From Burkholderiales bacterium (GTDB taxonomy: Bacteria; Pseudomonadota; Gammaproteobacteria; Burkholderiales; Casimicrobiaceae), in assembly GCA_020853025.1 (NCBI GenBank), contig JADYZP010000028.1:1-64000 (forward strand): a stretch of DNA of 64,000 nt, written 5' to 3'. Under the pieces are notes generated by a model, which did no database searches, had not been told where the DNA came from, and saw nothing but the letters and a program-made list of their open reading frames with translations. Every line of letters begins with the position of its first letter. Position 1 is the first letter of the stretch. Made by a program: the position numbers and the translations under genes. Positions 17,327-27,282 of this stretch are shown one piece after another.

Positions 17327-18532
17327 TCAGCCGACGACCTTCATGCCGGCGGTGGCGAGCGCGCCGTGCAATTCCTGGACGTGCGCATGGCCGGTAGTTT
17401 CCACGACGCAGACGACGCGCACCGCCGACAGGTCGGGGCCGGAAAACGCCCGGTCGTGAACGATTTCCTTGACCGAGGCGCCGGTCGAGGCGATCACTTC
17501 GGCGAGGCGCGCCAAGCCGCCCGGTCGGTCGGTGATCGACACGGTGAATCGCGACAGCCGCCCGTCGGCGACGAGCCCGACCTCGATGACGCGATCGAGT
17601 ATCGTCAGGTCGATGTTGCCGCCGCACAGCGCGAGTACGACGCGCTTGCCTTTCAATGCGTCGAGCTTGCCCGATAGCAGCGCGGCCAGTGGCGCGGCTC
17701 CTGCGCCTTCGACGACGCTTTTCTCGAGTTCGATCAGACGCAGGATCGCGAGCGCGATGCTGGCCTCGTCGACGGTGACGACCTGGTCGACGACGCGACG
17801 CAGCATCGCGAAAGGCTGCGTACCAAGAAGCGGTACCGCGAGACCGTCGGCCAGCGTCGGCAGCAACGGCACGGCGACCGGATGCCCGGCGGCAAGCGCC
17901 GCGGTGAGGCAGGCGGCGTGTTCGGGTTCCACACCGATGACGCGGACCGAAGGCCGCAGCGCCTTCATCACGGTGCCGATGCCGGACAGGAGGCCGCCGC
18001 CGCCCACCGGCACGACGATGGCATCGAGATCGCCCGCCTGTTCGAGAATCTCCAGCGCCATCGTGCCCTGGCCGGCGATCACGTTCGCGTCGTCGAACGG
18101 GTGGATGAACGTCAGACCTTCGCTTTGTGCCAGGTCCTCCGCCTGCACCCGCGCCTCGCTCAGATCCGAACCTTGCAGGATCACGCGCGCGCCCAGCTGC
18201 CGGCAGTTGGTGACCTTGATCAGCGCGGCGAACTTGGGCATCACCACGGTGACCGGCACGCCGAGCAGGCTGCCGTGGTAGGCGACGCCCTGCGCGTGAT
18301 TGCCGGCCGAGGCGGCGATCACGCCGCGCTTGCGCTGCTCATCGCTGAGCAGCAGCAGCGCGTTGCGCGCGCCGCGTTCCTTGAAGCTGCCGGTACGCTG
18401 CAGATAGTCGAGCTTGCAGCGGATGTGCGCGCCGGTCAGCTTCGACAGCGGGATCGACTCGACGCACGGCGATTCGTAGATGCCGCCGGCAATGCGCCTC
18501 CTCGCGGCCTCGATGTCGGCGAGCGACAGCAA
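17327..18532 (-). CDS. ilvA: Threonine ammonia-lyase (threonine dehydratase)
   Basis: This PLP-dependent enzyme converts threonine to 2-oxobutanoate and ammonia, the first step toward isoleucine. The PLP lysine is K51 in GSFKERGA, and the glycine-rich phosphate loop is VPVGGGGLLSG. A single C-terminal ACT domain (about residues 325-401, VSITDRPGGLARLAEVIAS) indicates allosteric control. At 401 residues it matches the short form with one ACT domain. It starts two bases after the stop of the phosphohexomutase gene, so the two are probably co-transcribed. Confidence 0.92.
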   Translation of the reverse strand: MLSLADIEAARRRIAGGIYESPCVESIPLSKLTGAHIRCKLDYLQRTGSFKERGARNALLLLSDEQRKRGVIAASAGNHAQGVAYHGSLLGVPVTVVMPKFAALIKVTNCRQLGARVILQGSDLSEARVQAEDLAQSEGLTFIHPFDDANVIAGQGTMALEILEQAGDLDAIVVPVGGGGLLSGIGTVMKALRPSVRVIGVEPEHAACLTAALAAGHPVAVPLLPTLADGLAVPLLGTQPFAMLRRVVDQVVTVDEASIALAILRLIELEKSVVEGAGAAPLAALLSGKLDALKGKRVVLALCGGNIDLTILDRVIEVGLVADGRLSRFTVSITDRPGGLARLAEVIASTGASVKEIVHDRAFSGPDLSAVRVVCVVETTGHAHVQELHGALATAGMKVVG

Positions 18533-18534
18533 CG

Positions 18535-19911
18535 TCAGAACGGCAGTACGACGCCGGGCTTGGCGCGTGCGAGCACGCGCCGGAATTCGTCCTGGATGCG
18601 GGATAGCGCCGCGGCATCGTCGGCCTCGAAGCGCAGCACGACCACCGGCGACGTGTTCGATGCGCGCGCGAGGCCGAAGCCATCAACGTACTCGACGCGC
18701 ACTCCATCGATGCGAATGACATCGGTGGCGCCCGGAAACGTTTCCGTCTCGGCGATCTTCGCGACCAGCGCGTGTGGCTCGCCTTCGGCACAGGCGATGT
18801 TGAGTTCCGGGGTCGATACCGCATCCGGCAGCGCATCGAGCATCGCCGACGGGTTGTCCCCGCGCGAGACGATTTCGAGCAGCCGTGCTCCGGCGTACAT
18901 GCCATCGTCAAAACCGAACCAGCGCTCGCCGAAAAACGTATGGCCGCTCATCTCGCCGGCCAGCGCGGCCTGCACTTCCTTCATCTTCGACTTGATCAGC
19001 GAGTGTCCGGTCTTCCACAAGAGCGGTACGCCGCCGTGGCGAAGGATCCACGGCTTCATATTGCGCGTCGACTTCACGTCGTAGATGACGGTGGCGCCCG
19101 GCACGCGCGAGAGCAGGTCGGCGGCGAACAGCATCAGCTGCCGGTCGGGATAGATGACGTGGCCGTCGCGGGTGACCACGCCCAACCGATCACCGTCGCC
19201 GTCGAAGGCGAGCCCCAGTTCGCAGTCGCCGGCTTCGAGTCGGCGGACGAGGTCGGCCAGGTTCTTCGGCTGCGACGGGTCCGGGTGATGATTCGGAAAG
19301 TTGCCGTCGACGTCGCAGTAGAGTTCAACGACTTCGCAGCCCATGCGGCGGTACAGCGTCGGCGCGTATGCGCCGGCCACGCCGTTGCCGCAGTCGACCG
19401 CGATCTTCATCGGCCGCGCGAGCTTGACGTCGCCGACGATGCGGTCGAGGTAGGCGGGCGCGATGTCGTGCGTAGAGAGCGCGCCGGCACCCGCGGCGAG
19501 GCGGCCCTCTTCGATGCGTGCGCGCAGGCGCTGGATGCCGTCGCCGGAAAGTGTGGTGCCATCGACCACCATCTTCAGGCCGTTGTAGTCGGGCGGGTTG
19601 TGGCTGCCGGTGACCATGACGCTGCAACCGCTACCGAGGTGCTGCGCGGCGAAATAGGTCATCGGTGTCGCGACCATGCCGAGGTCGATGACGCTCGCCC
19701 CCGCGGCGCGCAGTCCCTCGGACAGCGCGGCCGAGAGTTCGGGGCCCGACAGGCGTCCATCGCGACCGATGGCGAAGGTGTCGCGGCCACTTTCCAGCGC
19801 CAGAGAGCCGAGCGCCTGTCCGACCAGGCGCACGACGGCGGGCGTCAGCGACTTGCCGACGATGCCGCGGATGTCGTAGGCCTTGAAGATTTCGCGTGGA
19901 AGTTCGTACAT
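18535..19911 (-). CDS. algC: Phosphomannomutase/phosphoglucomutase
   Basis: This alpha-D-phosphohexomutase interconverts hexose 1- and 6-phosphates for cell-surface polysaccharide synthesis. The phosphoserine loop is TGSHNP (Ser103), the magnesium site is DGDGDR (D237, D239, D241), the sugar-binding loop is GEMSGH, and the C-terminal phosphate loop is RASNTSPVV. At 458 residues it is standard for the AlgC type. The start at 19911 (MYELPREIFKAYDIRG) matches the family N-terminus. The longer upstream frame is not family-like. Confidence 0.9.
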   Translation of the reverse strand: MYELPREIFKAYDIRGIVGKSLTPAVVRLVGQALGSLALESGRDTFAIGRDGRLSGPELSAALSEGLRAAGASVIDLGMVATPMTYFAAQHLGSGCSVMVTGSHNPPDYNGLKMVVDGTTLSGDGIQRLRARIEEGRLAAGAGALSTHDIAPAYLDRIVGDVKLARPMKIAVDCGNGVAGAYAPTLYRRMGCEVVELYCDVDGNFPNHHPDPSQPKNLADLVRRLEAGDCELGLAFDGDGDRLGVVTRDGHVIYPDRQLMLFAADLLSRVPGATVIYDVKSTRNMKPWILRHGGVPLLWKTGHSLIKSKMKEVQAALAGEMSGHTFFGERWFGFDDGMYAGARLLEIVSRGDNPSAMLDALPDAVSTPELNIACAEGEPHALVAKIAETETFPGATDVIRIDGVRVEYVDGFGLARASNTSPVVVLRFEADDAAALSRIQDEFRRVLARAKPGVVLPF

Positions 19912-19978
19912 GTCACGCCGGAAGGATTGAAAAGCCTCCCAGTTTCTCACGATTCGCCGGCCGTCGGCGTCGCGGCGC

Positions 19979-20974
19979 TTATCCGCCGCGTGCAAAGAAA
20001 CCGAGCACGCGCCGCGGCAGCCAGTCGATGCACCCCGGCGCCGGTCCGGTCATGAAGCCGGCGTGACCGCCGGTCGCCGGCTGCTCGAGCAGCACGCTGC
20101 GCGACACGGCGGAAGGAGAAGGGAGCGAGAAGGCCGGCACGAAAGGATCGTTGCGCGCGTTCACGACGAGTGTGGGCAGCGCGATGTCGGCGAGCCACGG
20201 TTTCGACGACGCGCGTGTCCAGTAATCGTCGGCGCCGGAAAAGCCGTGCAGCGGTGCGGTGACCGTGTTGTCGAAATCCCACATCGTGCGCGCCTGTGCA
20301 AGGCGGCGTGCATCGAGAAGGCCGGGAAAACGGCGCGCCATGTCGAGCGCCTTCGGCTTCAGCGAGTAGAGGAAATGCCAGGTGTAGATGCGGTTGACGC
20401 CGCGGCCGATGGCGAATCCCGCTGCCATGAGATCAAGCGGAACCGACGCCGCGGCCGCGGCGACCAGCATCTTCTGCGCGTCGCTGCCCGCGCGGCCGAT
20501 CCAGTTGAGCAGCGCGCTGCCGCCGACCGAGACGCCGACCGCGTACATCGGTGCGCGCGGATCAATGCGCCGGCGCAGCGCCGCCAGCATCGCGCCGACC
20601 TCCTCGTGATCGCCCGAATGGTAGGCACGCGGTAGGCGGTTGGGCACGCCGCCGCAGCCTCGAAAGTGTGGGACTACCCCGCGCCAGCCACGCGCGGCGA
20701 CATGCTCCATCAGCCGTAGCGCGTAATGCGAACGCGCGCCGCCCTCGAGTCCGTGGAAAAGCGCGACCAGAGGCGCGTCGACAGCGATGCCGGGGGTATC
20801 GGCCAGCCAGTCGAAGTTCCAGAAGTCGCCATCGGGCGTATCGACCACTTCGCGCCGATAGCGTATCGGCGGACGCCGCAGGAAATACGGGTAGATCGTT
20901 TGCGCGTGGCCGCCGGGCAACCATGCGGGACCGCGGAAGTTCGTGTCGATGGTGGTCGCGGTGTCGCCGGACAT
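19979..20974 (-). CDS. YheT-like alpha/beta hydrolase
   Basis: This alpha/beta hydrolase of the YheT/ABHD1 group is probably an esterase. It has the family opening FRGPAWLPGGHAQTIYPYF, an HGLEGG oxyanion region, the nucleophile elbow GVSVGGSAL, a late Asp (NARNDPFVP) and the catalytic His in GGHAGF. The ATG at 20974 was preferred to a GTG at 21031, which would overlap the upstream CHAD gene. It lies 11 bases after the CHAD stop, so these may be co-transcribed. The substrate is unknown. Confidence 0.85.
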   Translation of the reverse strand: MSGDTATTIDTNFRGPAWLPGGHAQTIYPYFLRRPPIRYRREVVDTPDGDFWNFDWLADTPGIAVDAPLVALFHGLEGGARSHYALRLMEHVAARGWRGVVPHFRGCGGVPNRLPRAYHSGDHEEVGAMLAALRRRIDPRAPMYAVGVSVGGSALLNWIGRAGSDAQKMLVAAAAASVPLDLMAAGFAIGRGVNRIYTWHFLYSLKPKALDMARRFPGLLDARRLAQARTMWDFDNTVTAPLHGFSGADDYWTRASSKPWLADIALPTLVVNARNDPFVPAFSLPSPSAVSRSVLLEQPATGGHAGFMTGPAPGCIDWLPRRVLGFFARGG

Positions 20975-20985
20975 CGCCTGCAGCG

Positions 20986-22596
20986 TCAGGCGTGCGACCA
21001 AAAGGGTTGCGCTTTGGAGAATCGACGCCACGCGTCCGCCATGATCTCGCCGCGTTCGACGCCGCGCGCCGCCGCCCAGCCGCCAAAGGCTGCGGCAGGC
21101 GGCGATTGCGCGCCTGCGATCTCGCCGGCGATCCGCGCCGCGACCACCGCGTCGTTCCAGGTGCCCAGTTCGTCCTGTAGCGCGGCGAGCGCCTTGCGAT
21201 ACGCGCGCGTGCGCTTCTTCGGATACAGCGAAGCGAAGAATTCTGTCGCGTAGCGCAGCTTCTTGGCCGCCAGTCGCGCCGCGTGGCGCGCTTCGGGTGC
21301 GGCGTGCGCGAGATCGGTTCCCAGCGCCAGCAGATCATGGTGGCGGCGCTTGAGGAGTGGGCGCGCATAGTCGCGCATCGGCGCGGCGAGAGGGTCCGCG
21401 TGCGCATCGCCGTCCAGGACGGCGGATCCCGGTGCTGCCGCCAGCGCCGCGGTGGACAGCAGCAGGCGCACAAACCGCGGCGAGGCTACTGCCGCCTGGG
21501 CGCCGGCGTGTGCTTCGCGGCGTCTGGCCGCAGCCCGTACCGCCAGCTTCTCGAGTGCGGTCGCCAGCGGCGCCGTCGTGGCGCCGCCGTGGAGTACCGC
21601 TTCGCGGAATGCCGGCAGCGTCTCGGTCGCGAATACGTCGAAGTCGCGTGCCGGTCCCAGCGCCTGCGCGAGCCAGCGCAGTTCGACGCGCAGCGGTTCT
21701 ACACGTGCCGTCGGCATCGCCTTGCGTGCCAGCGACAGGCACGCGCGCAGCCGGCGCACGCCGATGCGCATCTGGTGGATCCATTCCGGGTCCCTGCCCG
21801 ATCGCACTCCCTGCGCATTGCCCTCGATCTGACGCAGGCAGGCGCGGATGATGGCGGCGAAGGCGGTGCCGGCGTCGGACTTGCGGGACAGGTCGATATC
21901 GGCCGCGTACAGCGGCTTCGGGCTGGCCGGATGCCGCAGCGCGTAACCGCGTTCCGCCTTGCTGGCAGGCTCGAAGGCCAGCGGCACGTCGGCGGCGAGC
22001 GCATGCGCGAGCTCGAACAGTCGCGCGACCTCACCCGTCTCGAGCTCGATCTCGATTTCGTGCAGCGGGGCACGGACGATGGGGCGGTCGTCGTCGGTGC
22101 GCACTTCGCCGCTGTCGATGCACAACAGCGCCATCGTACTGTCGGCGAAGGTCAGCGGGACCGTCGTGCGCTTGACGTCGGTGACGAAGCGCGGCACGAG
22201 CCCGCGTTGCAGTGCCTTCCCCAAAGTACGGCGAAACGTGGTGGTCGCGAAGCGCAGCGGGTCGAGTCGGTCTCCGGCCACCGGCCATTCGTACTCGGCC
22301 CGCGCACTCAAGCCGGCGGCGGACGCTGCCGACGCGGGTCCCTTGACAGTCTGCAGCCAGCGGCGGCCTTCGCGACGCAGCCGCAACGCGATGCCCGCAG
22401 CCGCCAGCGCGCCGTCCTCGGTATCGTAGTACCTCGACAGCAACCGGACAGTGCGCGCGCGTCCGCGCTTGCACGAACGCAGTGCCGGATGCCGCGTCAG
22501 CGTGGCGATCGCCTCCGGCGCGATGGCGAGTTTGAGCTCGGTCTCGACGGGCAGCGCGGCAGCCGCACGGCGGGATCGGCGGCGCGCAGCCGTCAC
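20986..22596 (-). CDS. CYTH-CHAD domain protein (triphosphatase-like)
   Basis: This is a two-domain protein of 536 residues. The N-terminal CYTH domain has the ExExK signature (ETELK, about residues 18-22) typical of inorganic triphosphatases. The C-terminal CHAD domain (about residues 250-500) has paired histidine/arginine helices (WIHQMRIGVRRLRACL, RHAARLAAKKLRYATEFF) that bind polyphosphate in characterised members. The GTG start at 22596 overlaps the DAHP synthase stop as GTGA, which decides the start. A role in triphosphate or polyphosphate metabolism is inferred from the family. Confidence 0.87.
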   Translation of the reverse strand: MTAARRRSRRAAAALPVETELKLAIAPEAIATLTRHPALRSCKRGRARTVRLLSRYYDTEDGALAAAGIALRLRREGRRWLQTVKGPASAASAAGLSARAEYEWPVAGDRLDPLRFATTTFRRTLGKALQRGLVPRFVTDVKRTTVPLTFADSTMALLCIDSGEVRTDDDRPIVRAPLHEIEIELETGEVARLFELAHALAADVPLAFEPASKAERGYALRHPASPKPLYAADIDLSRKSDAGTAFAAIIRACLRQIEGNAQGVRSGRDPEWIHQMRIGVRRLRACLSLARKAMPTARVEPLRVELRWLAQALGPARDFDVFATETLPAFREAVLHGGATTAPLATALEKLAVRAAARRREAHAGAQAAVASPRFVRLLLSTAALAAAPGSAVLDGDAHADPLAAPMRDYARPLLKRRHHDLLALGTDLAHAAPEARHAARLAAKKLRYATEFFASLYPKKRTRAYRKALAALQDELGTWNDAVVAARIAGEIAGAQSPPAAAFGGWAAARGVERGEIMADAWRRFSKAQPFWSHA

Positions 22597-23717
22597 GATT
22601 CGTCGGAATGGCGCAGCCGGCGCCGGTGGACGCCTTCGGCCAGCACCCGCAGCGCCTCGACCGTCGCATCCCAGCCGATGCAGGCGTCGGTGATCGACAC
22701 GCCGTACTGCAAGACGTGGTTCGGCACGAGATCCTGGCGGCCGGAATTGATGTGGCTCTCGATCATCACGCCGAAGATGCGCAGGTCGCCGGCGGCGATC
22801 TGTTCGGCGATGCTGTGCGCGACGTCGACCTGCCGGTCGTGCTGTTTCTGGCTGTTCGCATGCGAGCAGTCGATCATCACCCGCGCAGCGAGCCCGGCAT
22901 GCCCGAGTTCGTTGCAGACGGCATTCACACTCGCGGCATCGTAGTTGGTCGTCTTGCCGCCGCGCAGGATGATGTGGCAGTCCTCGTTGCCGGCCGTGTG
23001 GATGATCGCCGAGTGGCCGCCCTTGGTCACCGACAGGAAATGATGCGGTGCGGCCGCTGCCTTGATCGCGTCGACTGCGATCCTGACGTCGCCATTGGTG
23101 CCATTCTTGAAGCCGACCGGACACGACAGGCCCGACGCGAGCTGCCGATGCACCTGGCTTTCGGTCGTGCGCGCGCCGATTGCACCCCAGGCAATCAAGT
23201 CCGCGATGTACTGCGGCGTAATCATGTCCAGGTATTCGGTGGCGGCGGGCACGTCGAGTTCGTTGACTTCGAGCAGGATGCGCCGGGCGAGCCGCAGGCC
23301 TTCGTTGATGCGGAAACTGTCGTCCAGGCGCGGGTCGTTGATCAGGCCCTTCCAGCCGACCGTGGTCCGCGGCTTCTCGAAGTAGACCCGCATCACGATG
23401 ATCAGGCGGTCGGCCAATTCACGCTTCAGCGCCGCCAGTCGCGTCGCGTAATCGATCGCCGCGTCGTAGTCGTGGATCGAGCAGGGACCGACGATCACCA
23501 GCAAGCGGTCGTCGGCGCCGTGCAACACCCTATGGATCGCCTGGCGCGCCTCATAGGTCGTCGCTGCGGGCCGTTCAGCAGCGGGAAATTCGCGCAGCAA
23601 ATGTGCCGGCGGCGACAACTCGGTGATATCGGTGATACGGGTGTCGTCGATCGGATGCGCAGTGGCCGCGGCGGGCGCGCTACCGGTCTTTTGACGGGGG
23701 GCGGTCGAGGTGGGCAA
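22593..23717 (-). CDS. aroG: 3-Deoxy-7-phosphoheptulonate (DAHP) synthase, class I
   Basis: This enzyme condenses phosphoenolpyruvate and erythrose 4-phosphate, the entry reaction of the shikimate pathway. Visible motifs are VGPCSIHD, MRVYFEKPRTTVGWKGLINDP, GARTTESQ, GFKNGTNGD, ILRGGK and MIDCSHANS, all metal- and substrate-binding regions of the AroG/F/H type. A TTG at 23717 is the best start: AAGGA lies seven bases upstream. A TTG at 23747 would sit on a TATATT-like -10 element. The N-terminus carries about 25 extra residues relative to E. coli AroG, which may affect feedback control. A GTGA overlap follows. Confidence 0.92.
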   Translation of the reverse strand: MPTSTAPRQKTGSAPAAATAHPIDDTRITDITELSPPAHLLREFPAAERPAATTYEARQAIHRVLHGADDRLLVIVGPCSIHDYDAAIDYATRLAALKRELADRLIIVMRVYFEKPRTTVGWKGLINDPRLDDSFRINEGLRLARRILLEVNELDVPAATEYLDMITPQYIADLIAWGAIGARTTESQVHRQLASGLSCPVGFKNGTNGDVRIAVDAIKAAAAPHHFLSVTKGGHSAIIHTAGNEDCHIILRGGKTTNYDAASVNAVCNELGHAGLAARVMIDCSHANSQKQHDRQVDVAHSIAEQIAAGDLRIFGVMIESHINSGRQDLVPNHVLQYGVSITDACIGWDATVEALRVLAEGVHRRRLRHSDES

Positions 23718-23990
23718 AGCCGGTGTCCTTGAAGAATGTACAGACAAAACAATATATTACCGTTTTTTCTACCTGTTGCGAACTGTGCGGCTCGCACCGA
23801 TGTTGCGGCGCACGATGGCCAGTCTGCAACACCCGCTCGCGGCCGGTCGGCAAAAGCGTTGCCTCGCGCATTAGGGATATCGTAGACTGGCTCGGACGGA
23901 TCGCAAGCGGTAAGGCATGCAAATGAGGCTTGCGAATCCGTATGGGCTGACTACAAGACCCGATCGATCACACCATTTCCAGGGGAACGC

Positions 23991-24278
23991 ATGAACCGAT
24001 TATTGATACTGATGATGGCCGGAGCGCTGGCCTGCGCCGGCTCGGCGATGGCTGCCGATGCGCCGGCTGCGAATTCGCAGCAGGACAAGATGAAGGCGTG
24101 CAATGCGCAGGCGGGCGACAAGAAGGGCGACGAGCGCAAGGCGTTCATGAAGAACTGCCTGTCGGCCAAGCCGGTGAAGGCCGAAAGCCGGATGGCGATA
24201 TGCAACAAGAAGACCGCCGGCCTTCCCAAGGAAGAGCGCGCGAAGGCGCAGAGCGAATGCATGAAGGCGCCAGCCTGA
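23991..24278 (+). CDS. psiF: PsiF-family secreted small protein
   Basis: This 95-residue exported protein has a signal peptide ending at SAMA. It carries the two PsiF repeats: KMKACNAQAGDKKGDERKAF with MKNCL, and RMAICNKKTAGLPKEERAK with SECM. PsiF is phosphate-starvation inducible in enterobacteria but has no known biochemical role. A good ribosome site (AGGGGA) precedes the ATG. The gene is divergent from DAHP synthase and is closed by a strong terminator. I saw no clear Pho box. Confidence 0.87.
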   Translation: MNRLLILMMAGALACAGSAMAADAPAANSQQDKMKACNAQAGDKKGDERKAFMKNCLSAKPVKAESRMAICNKKTAGLPKEERAKAQSECMKAPA

Positions 24279-24332
24279 CGCGACGATCGCTGATCACGGC
24301 CGGGTGACCTCCTGTCCATCCGGCCGAGGCTG

Positions 24333-24371
24333 ACAAGGCCGCAAGGGTTCGCCCTCTGCGGCCTTGTTTTT
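24333..24371 (+). terminator. Rho-independent terminator after psiF
   Basis: An 11-base perfect stem (24333-24343 pairs with 24357-24367) encloses an inner AGGG/CCCT stem with a TTCG loop, followed by a run of five T. It ends psiF transcription. The converging VIT1-type gene reads toward it from the other side. Confidence 0.85.
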
Positions 24372-24457
24372 GGTGCGCCCGGCCATGACCGGCATGCGCG
24401 CGCAGCGGAGTCTGCCGGCGGCGGCGACTTCGCGGACATCGGCGACAGGTACCGCGC

Positions 24458-25495
24458 TCAGCCGAACGCAACACCGGCGAGGCGACCGATGACAAAGGTG
24501 ATGCCGCCGGCCAGTGTGCCCAGCGCCAGCATGCGGGCGCCGGAAAACCAAGCGCTGTGGCCGGTGAACAGCGACAGTGCCGCGCCTGTGCCAAACAGCG
24601 CCGTGGCCGCGACGGCGATGGAGACGGGAAGCGCGCGCATGTCATGGACGAGCAGGAACGGCATCAGCGGTAGCGCTGCACCGACGGCAAAAGCCAGCAA
24701 TAATGCCGTGGCGCCGGCGAGCGGGGATGCCGATTCGTAGCGACCGGGGCCGGCGGCTTCATGTGCCTGCCCGTCGAGTATTTGCTCGGAATCCTCGACG
24801 TCCCGCCGGATGCGCGCCGACGATTGCTTCGGCTGCATGCCGCGCGCCGCCACGTTGAGTGCCAATTCACGTGCGGCCGCCGCCGGCAAGCGTTTCGGTG
24901 CATCGAGTCCGGACACGACCTGGCGCTCGACGCGTTCTCGTTGCGAACGAAGCGCCACATATTCGCCGGAGGCCACCGCCAGCGCACCGCCAGCCAGCCC
25001 CGCCACACCACAGACGAATACCGTCCTTGCGTCGCCGGACGCGCCGGCAACACCGAGCATCAGGCACACGTTCGAGACCAGGCCTTCGTTGACGCCGAAG
25101 ATCACGCCCCGCAGGTCACCACCTCCACTCCGGTGGGCGTGTTGGCGAATGGCGGTGCTGCCGGCTTCGGCGCGGCCCGCTTCGGCGCCGTAGGAGGTCG
25201 CGTAGACCGCCACACCGCGCAGGCTCATCGCCGACAGTACCGAACGTAGCCGCCGCGGACCGAGCCAGCGGATCAGCCGTTCGACCAGGCGCGTGCGCGC
25301 ATCGGGCAGGTAGGGCGGCGGCGGCGGCTCGCCGCGCGCGGTCAGTCGCGCGCGCCAGATCGCCGCTTGCGCCTGCGACTCGCCGGCCAGCCGCGCGAAA
25401 AGGTCCCCGCGCACGCTGCCGAACTCCGCGGCAGCGCAGGCCCGATACAGGTGCGCCAGGCGCTCGGCCTCCGTCCAGTTCGCGCGCGGCGTCAT
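24458..25495 (-). CDS. VIT1/CCC1-type metal transporter
   Basis: This inner-membrane protein of the VIT1/CCC1 family exports or sequesters iron or manganese. A helical, charged N-terminal region (about residues 1-130) precedes the membrane part. The membrane part begins with the family motif [27 protein letters not shown], has the second conserved segment [12 protein letters not shown], and ends with three C-terminal transmembrane helices. It has 345 residues. The start at 25495 ([13 protein letters not shown]) was chosen over an upstream start because the added residues are not family-like. Confidence 0.85.
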   Translation of the reverse strand: MTPRANWTEAERLAHLYRACAAAEFGSVRGDLFARLAGESQAQAAIWRARLTARGEPPPPPYLPDARTRLVERLIRWLGPRRLRSVLSAMSLRGVAVYATSYGAEAGRAEAGSTAIRQHAHRSGGGDLRGVIFGVNEGLVSNVCLMLGVAGASGDARTVFVCGVAGLAGGALAVASGEYVALRSQRERVERQVVSGLDAPKRLPAAAARELALNVAARGMQPKQSSARIRRDVEDSEQILDGQAHEAAGPGRYESASPLAGATALLLAFAVGAALPLMPFLLVHDMRALPVSIAVAATALFGTGAALSLFTGHSAWFSGARMLALGTLAGGITFVIGRLAGVAFG

Positions 25496-25591
25496 CGCTA
25501 CGTCTTTGCGCGGCACGATGTCGTCACGCCATCGCAGGCCGGCGTGCGCGTACACAAACGGCGACCGATGGCGACCATCGCCGGCACCGCT

Positions 25592-26563
25592 TCAGGCTCC
25601 GACGGCCGCATCGATACGCGCCATTACGTCGGGCCCGAGGCCGTCGACGACGTCAAGTGCGTTCATGTTCTCGCGGACCTGCGCCGGCCTGCTGGCGCCG
25701 GTGATCACCGTCGAGACGTGCGGATTCTTGAGGCACCAGGCGAGTGCCAGTTGCGCCAGCGTGCAACCCAGATCCCGGGCGATCGGCGCCAGCCTTTGGA
25801 CTTTCGCAATCCTGCCCGAGTCGGTCAGGCGCTCGGCGAGCCACTCGTAACCCTTGATCGTGCCCCGCGAGTCCGCAGGGATGCCGTCGTTGTACGTGCC
25901 GGTCAGCATTCCGGAGGCGAGCGGGCTCCAGATGGTCGTGCCGAGACCGAGATCGGCATACAGCCGCGCGTATTCGCGTTCGACCCGGTCCCGGTGGAAC
26001 AGGTTGTACTGCGGCTGCTCCATCACCGGCTTGTGCAGATGATGGCGATCGGCGATATGCCACGCCGCCGCGATCTCGGCCGCGGTCCACTCGGAAGTGC
26101 CCCAATAGCAGGCCTTGCCGGCGCTGATCATGTCCGACATCGCCCATACCGTCTCCTCGATGGGCGTCTGCGGATCCGCACGGTGGCAGAAGACCAGGTC
26201 GACGTAATCGAGGCGAAGGCGCGCCAGCGACGCGTCGATCGCCTGCATCAGGTACTTGCGGTTGAGCGTTGTCTTTTCGTTGGGCCCATCGTGGATGCCC
26301 CAGTAGAACTTGGTCGACACGATATACGATGAGCGTCGCCAGCCCAGTGCCTTCAACGCGTCGCCCATGATGCGTTCGGACTCGCCCTTCGCATAGACCT
26401 CGGCGTTGTCGAAGAAATTGACGCCGGCGTCGTACGCGACCGCCATGCATTCGCGCGCAGAATCGACACCCATCTGGTTGCCGTAGGTCAACCAGGAACC
26501 GAACGACAGCTCGCTCACCCGGAGCCCGGAACGGCCGAGCCTGCGGTAATTCAACTTGGTCAC
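25592..26563 (-). CDS. Aldo/keto reductase (Kv-beta/YghZ-like)
   Basis: This NADPH-dependent reductase of the potassium-channel beta-subunit-like group has 323 residues. It opens with [20 protein letters not shown] and carries the catalytic tetrad pieces D and Y in [13 protein letters not shown] in VSTKFYW and H in FCHRADP. The cofactor motif [13 protein letters not shown] is near the end. The GTG start at 26563 has AGGTAG eight bases upstream. It probably reduces small aldehydes or methylglyoxal-like compounds, which is inference. Confidence 0.9.
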   Translation of the reverse strand: MTKLNYRRLGRSGLRVSELSFGSWLTYGNQMGVDSARECMAVAYDAGVNFFDNAEVYAKGESERIMGDALKALGWRRSSYIVSTKFYWGIHDGPNEKTTLNRKYLMQAIDASLARLRLDYVDLVFCHRADPQTPIEETVWAMSDMISAGKACYWGTSEWTAAEIAAAWHIADRHHLHKPVMEQPQYNLFHRDRVEREYARLYADLGLGTTIWSPLASGMLTGTYNDGIPADSRGTIKGYEWLAERLTDSGRIAKVQRLAPIARDLGCTLAQLALAWCLKNPHVSTVITGASRPAQVRENMNALDVVDGLGPDVMARIDAAVGA

Positions 26564-26675
26564 CAGCGGCCTACCTCGGTTACGACGACTGATACGCCCG
26601 CACGCCTGCGGGCGCAGTGGAGTGCTCTGGCCGATTTTAACCGATGCTGCGCTCGCCGATGAGAAGCGACGGCTA

Positions 26676-27071
26676 CTAGAGCGACGCGGAGCCGTGACGC
26701 CGTCCCGCTTCGGCTTTTTCCTGGCAGGCGATGCAGCGCGAAGCAGACGGATTGGCCTCGAGCCGGGCGAAGGGGATTGGCGCTGTGCAGTCGAGACAGG
26801 TTCCGTAGCTGCCGTCGTGCATCCGCGTGAACGCGACCTCGACCTCCCGCAATTCGGCGGCGTCGCGCGCCACTTCGGCGATGTCGAGCGCTGTCTCGAG
26901 GTCGGCCACGGCCCAATCGTCCGTTTCCTCCATGCGATTGCGTAGTGCGAGCAGCGCAGGGTTGTCGTGGCTGTTGAGCTTGGCCTGGAGTTCGGCACGC
27001 AACACGCCGCGACGTGCCTCGAGTTGCGTGCGAAGCGTGCCGCGTTCGGCCGCGGTCAGCGTTGCAGTCAT
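26676..27071 (-). CDS. TraR/DksA-family zinc-finger protein
   Basis: This 131-residue protein has a long helical hairpin followed by a four-cysteine zinc finger: C92, C95, C113 and C116. DksA relatives enter the RNA polymerase secondary channel and modulate initiation. The usual acidic pair at the hairpin tip is not obvious here, so it may belong to the shorter stress-related subgroup. It is divergent from the Hsp20 gene and shares its upstream region. The start is the first ATG matching the family N-terminus. Confidence 0.87.
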   Translation of the reverse strand: MTATLTAAERGTLRTQLEARRGVLRAELQAKLNSHDNPALLALRNRMEETDDWAVADLETALDIAEVARDAAELREVEVAFTRMHDGSYGTCLDCTAPIPFARLEANPSASRCIACQEKAEAGRRHGSASL

Positions 27072-27171
27072 CTTGGTTCTCCATCAGCGCGTTCGGCGTC
27101 CCCGCTCGGGACGCATGTCTCATCGTCCGGCAGCTTGCGCACAAACGCAAGCGCAATCGTCTTGCGCAGGG

Positions 27172-27200
27172 CTTGAAATCGCGGACCACGACCCGAGATT
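27172..27200 (+). promoter_or_regulatory. Sigma-32-type (heat-shock) promoter upstream of hsp20
   Basis: A perfect -35 box CTTGAAA (27172-27178) is followed after 13 bases by CCCGAGATT (27192-27200), close to the sigma-32 -10 consensus CCCCATNTA. It lies about 80 bases ahead of the Hsp20 start and reads toward it. Confidence 0.7.
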
Positions 27201-27282
27201 GGCATTAGCCGCGGATGTTTGCGTTGCGCGAGATCAAGGCGCCCGACATCGCGAATTCCGATGAACTGCCAGGAGAAAAGTC

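Noticed and set aside
22608..23732. Plus-strand frame of 374 codons across DAHP synthase
   Set aside because: It is the antisense of a well-recognised enzyme. The composition is typical of high-GC shadow frames.
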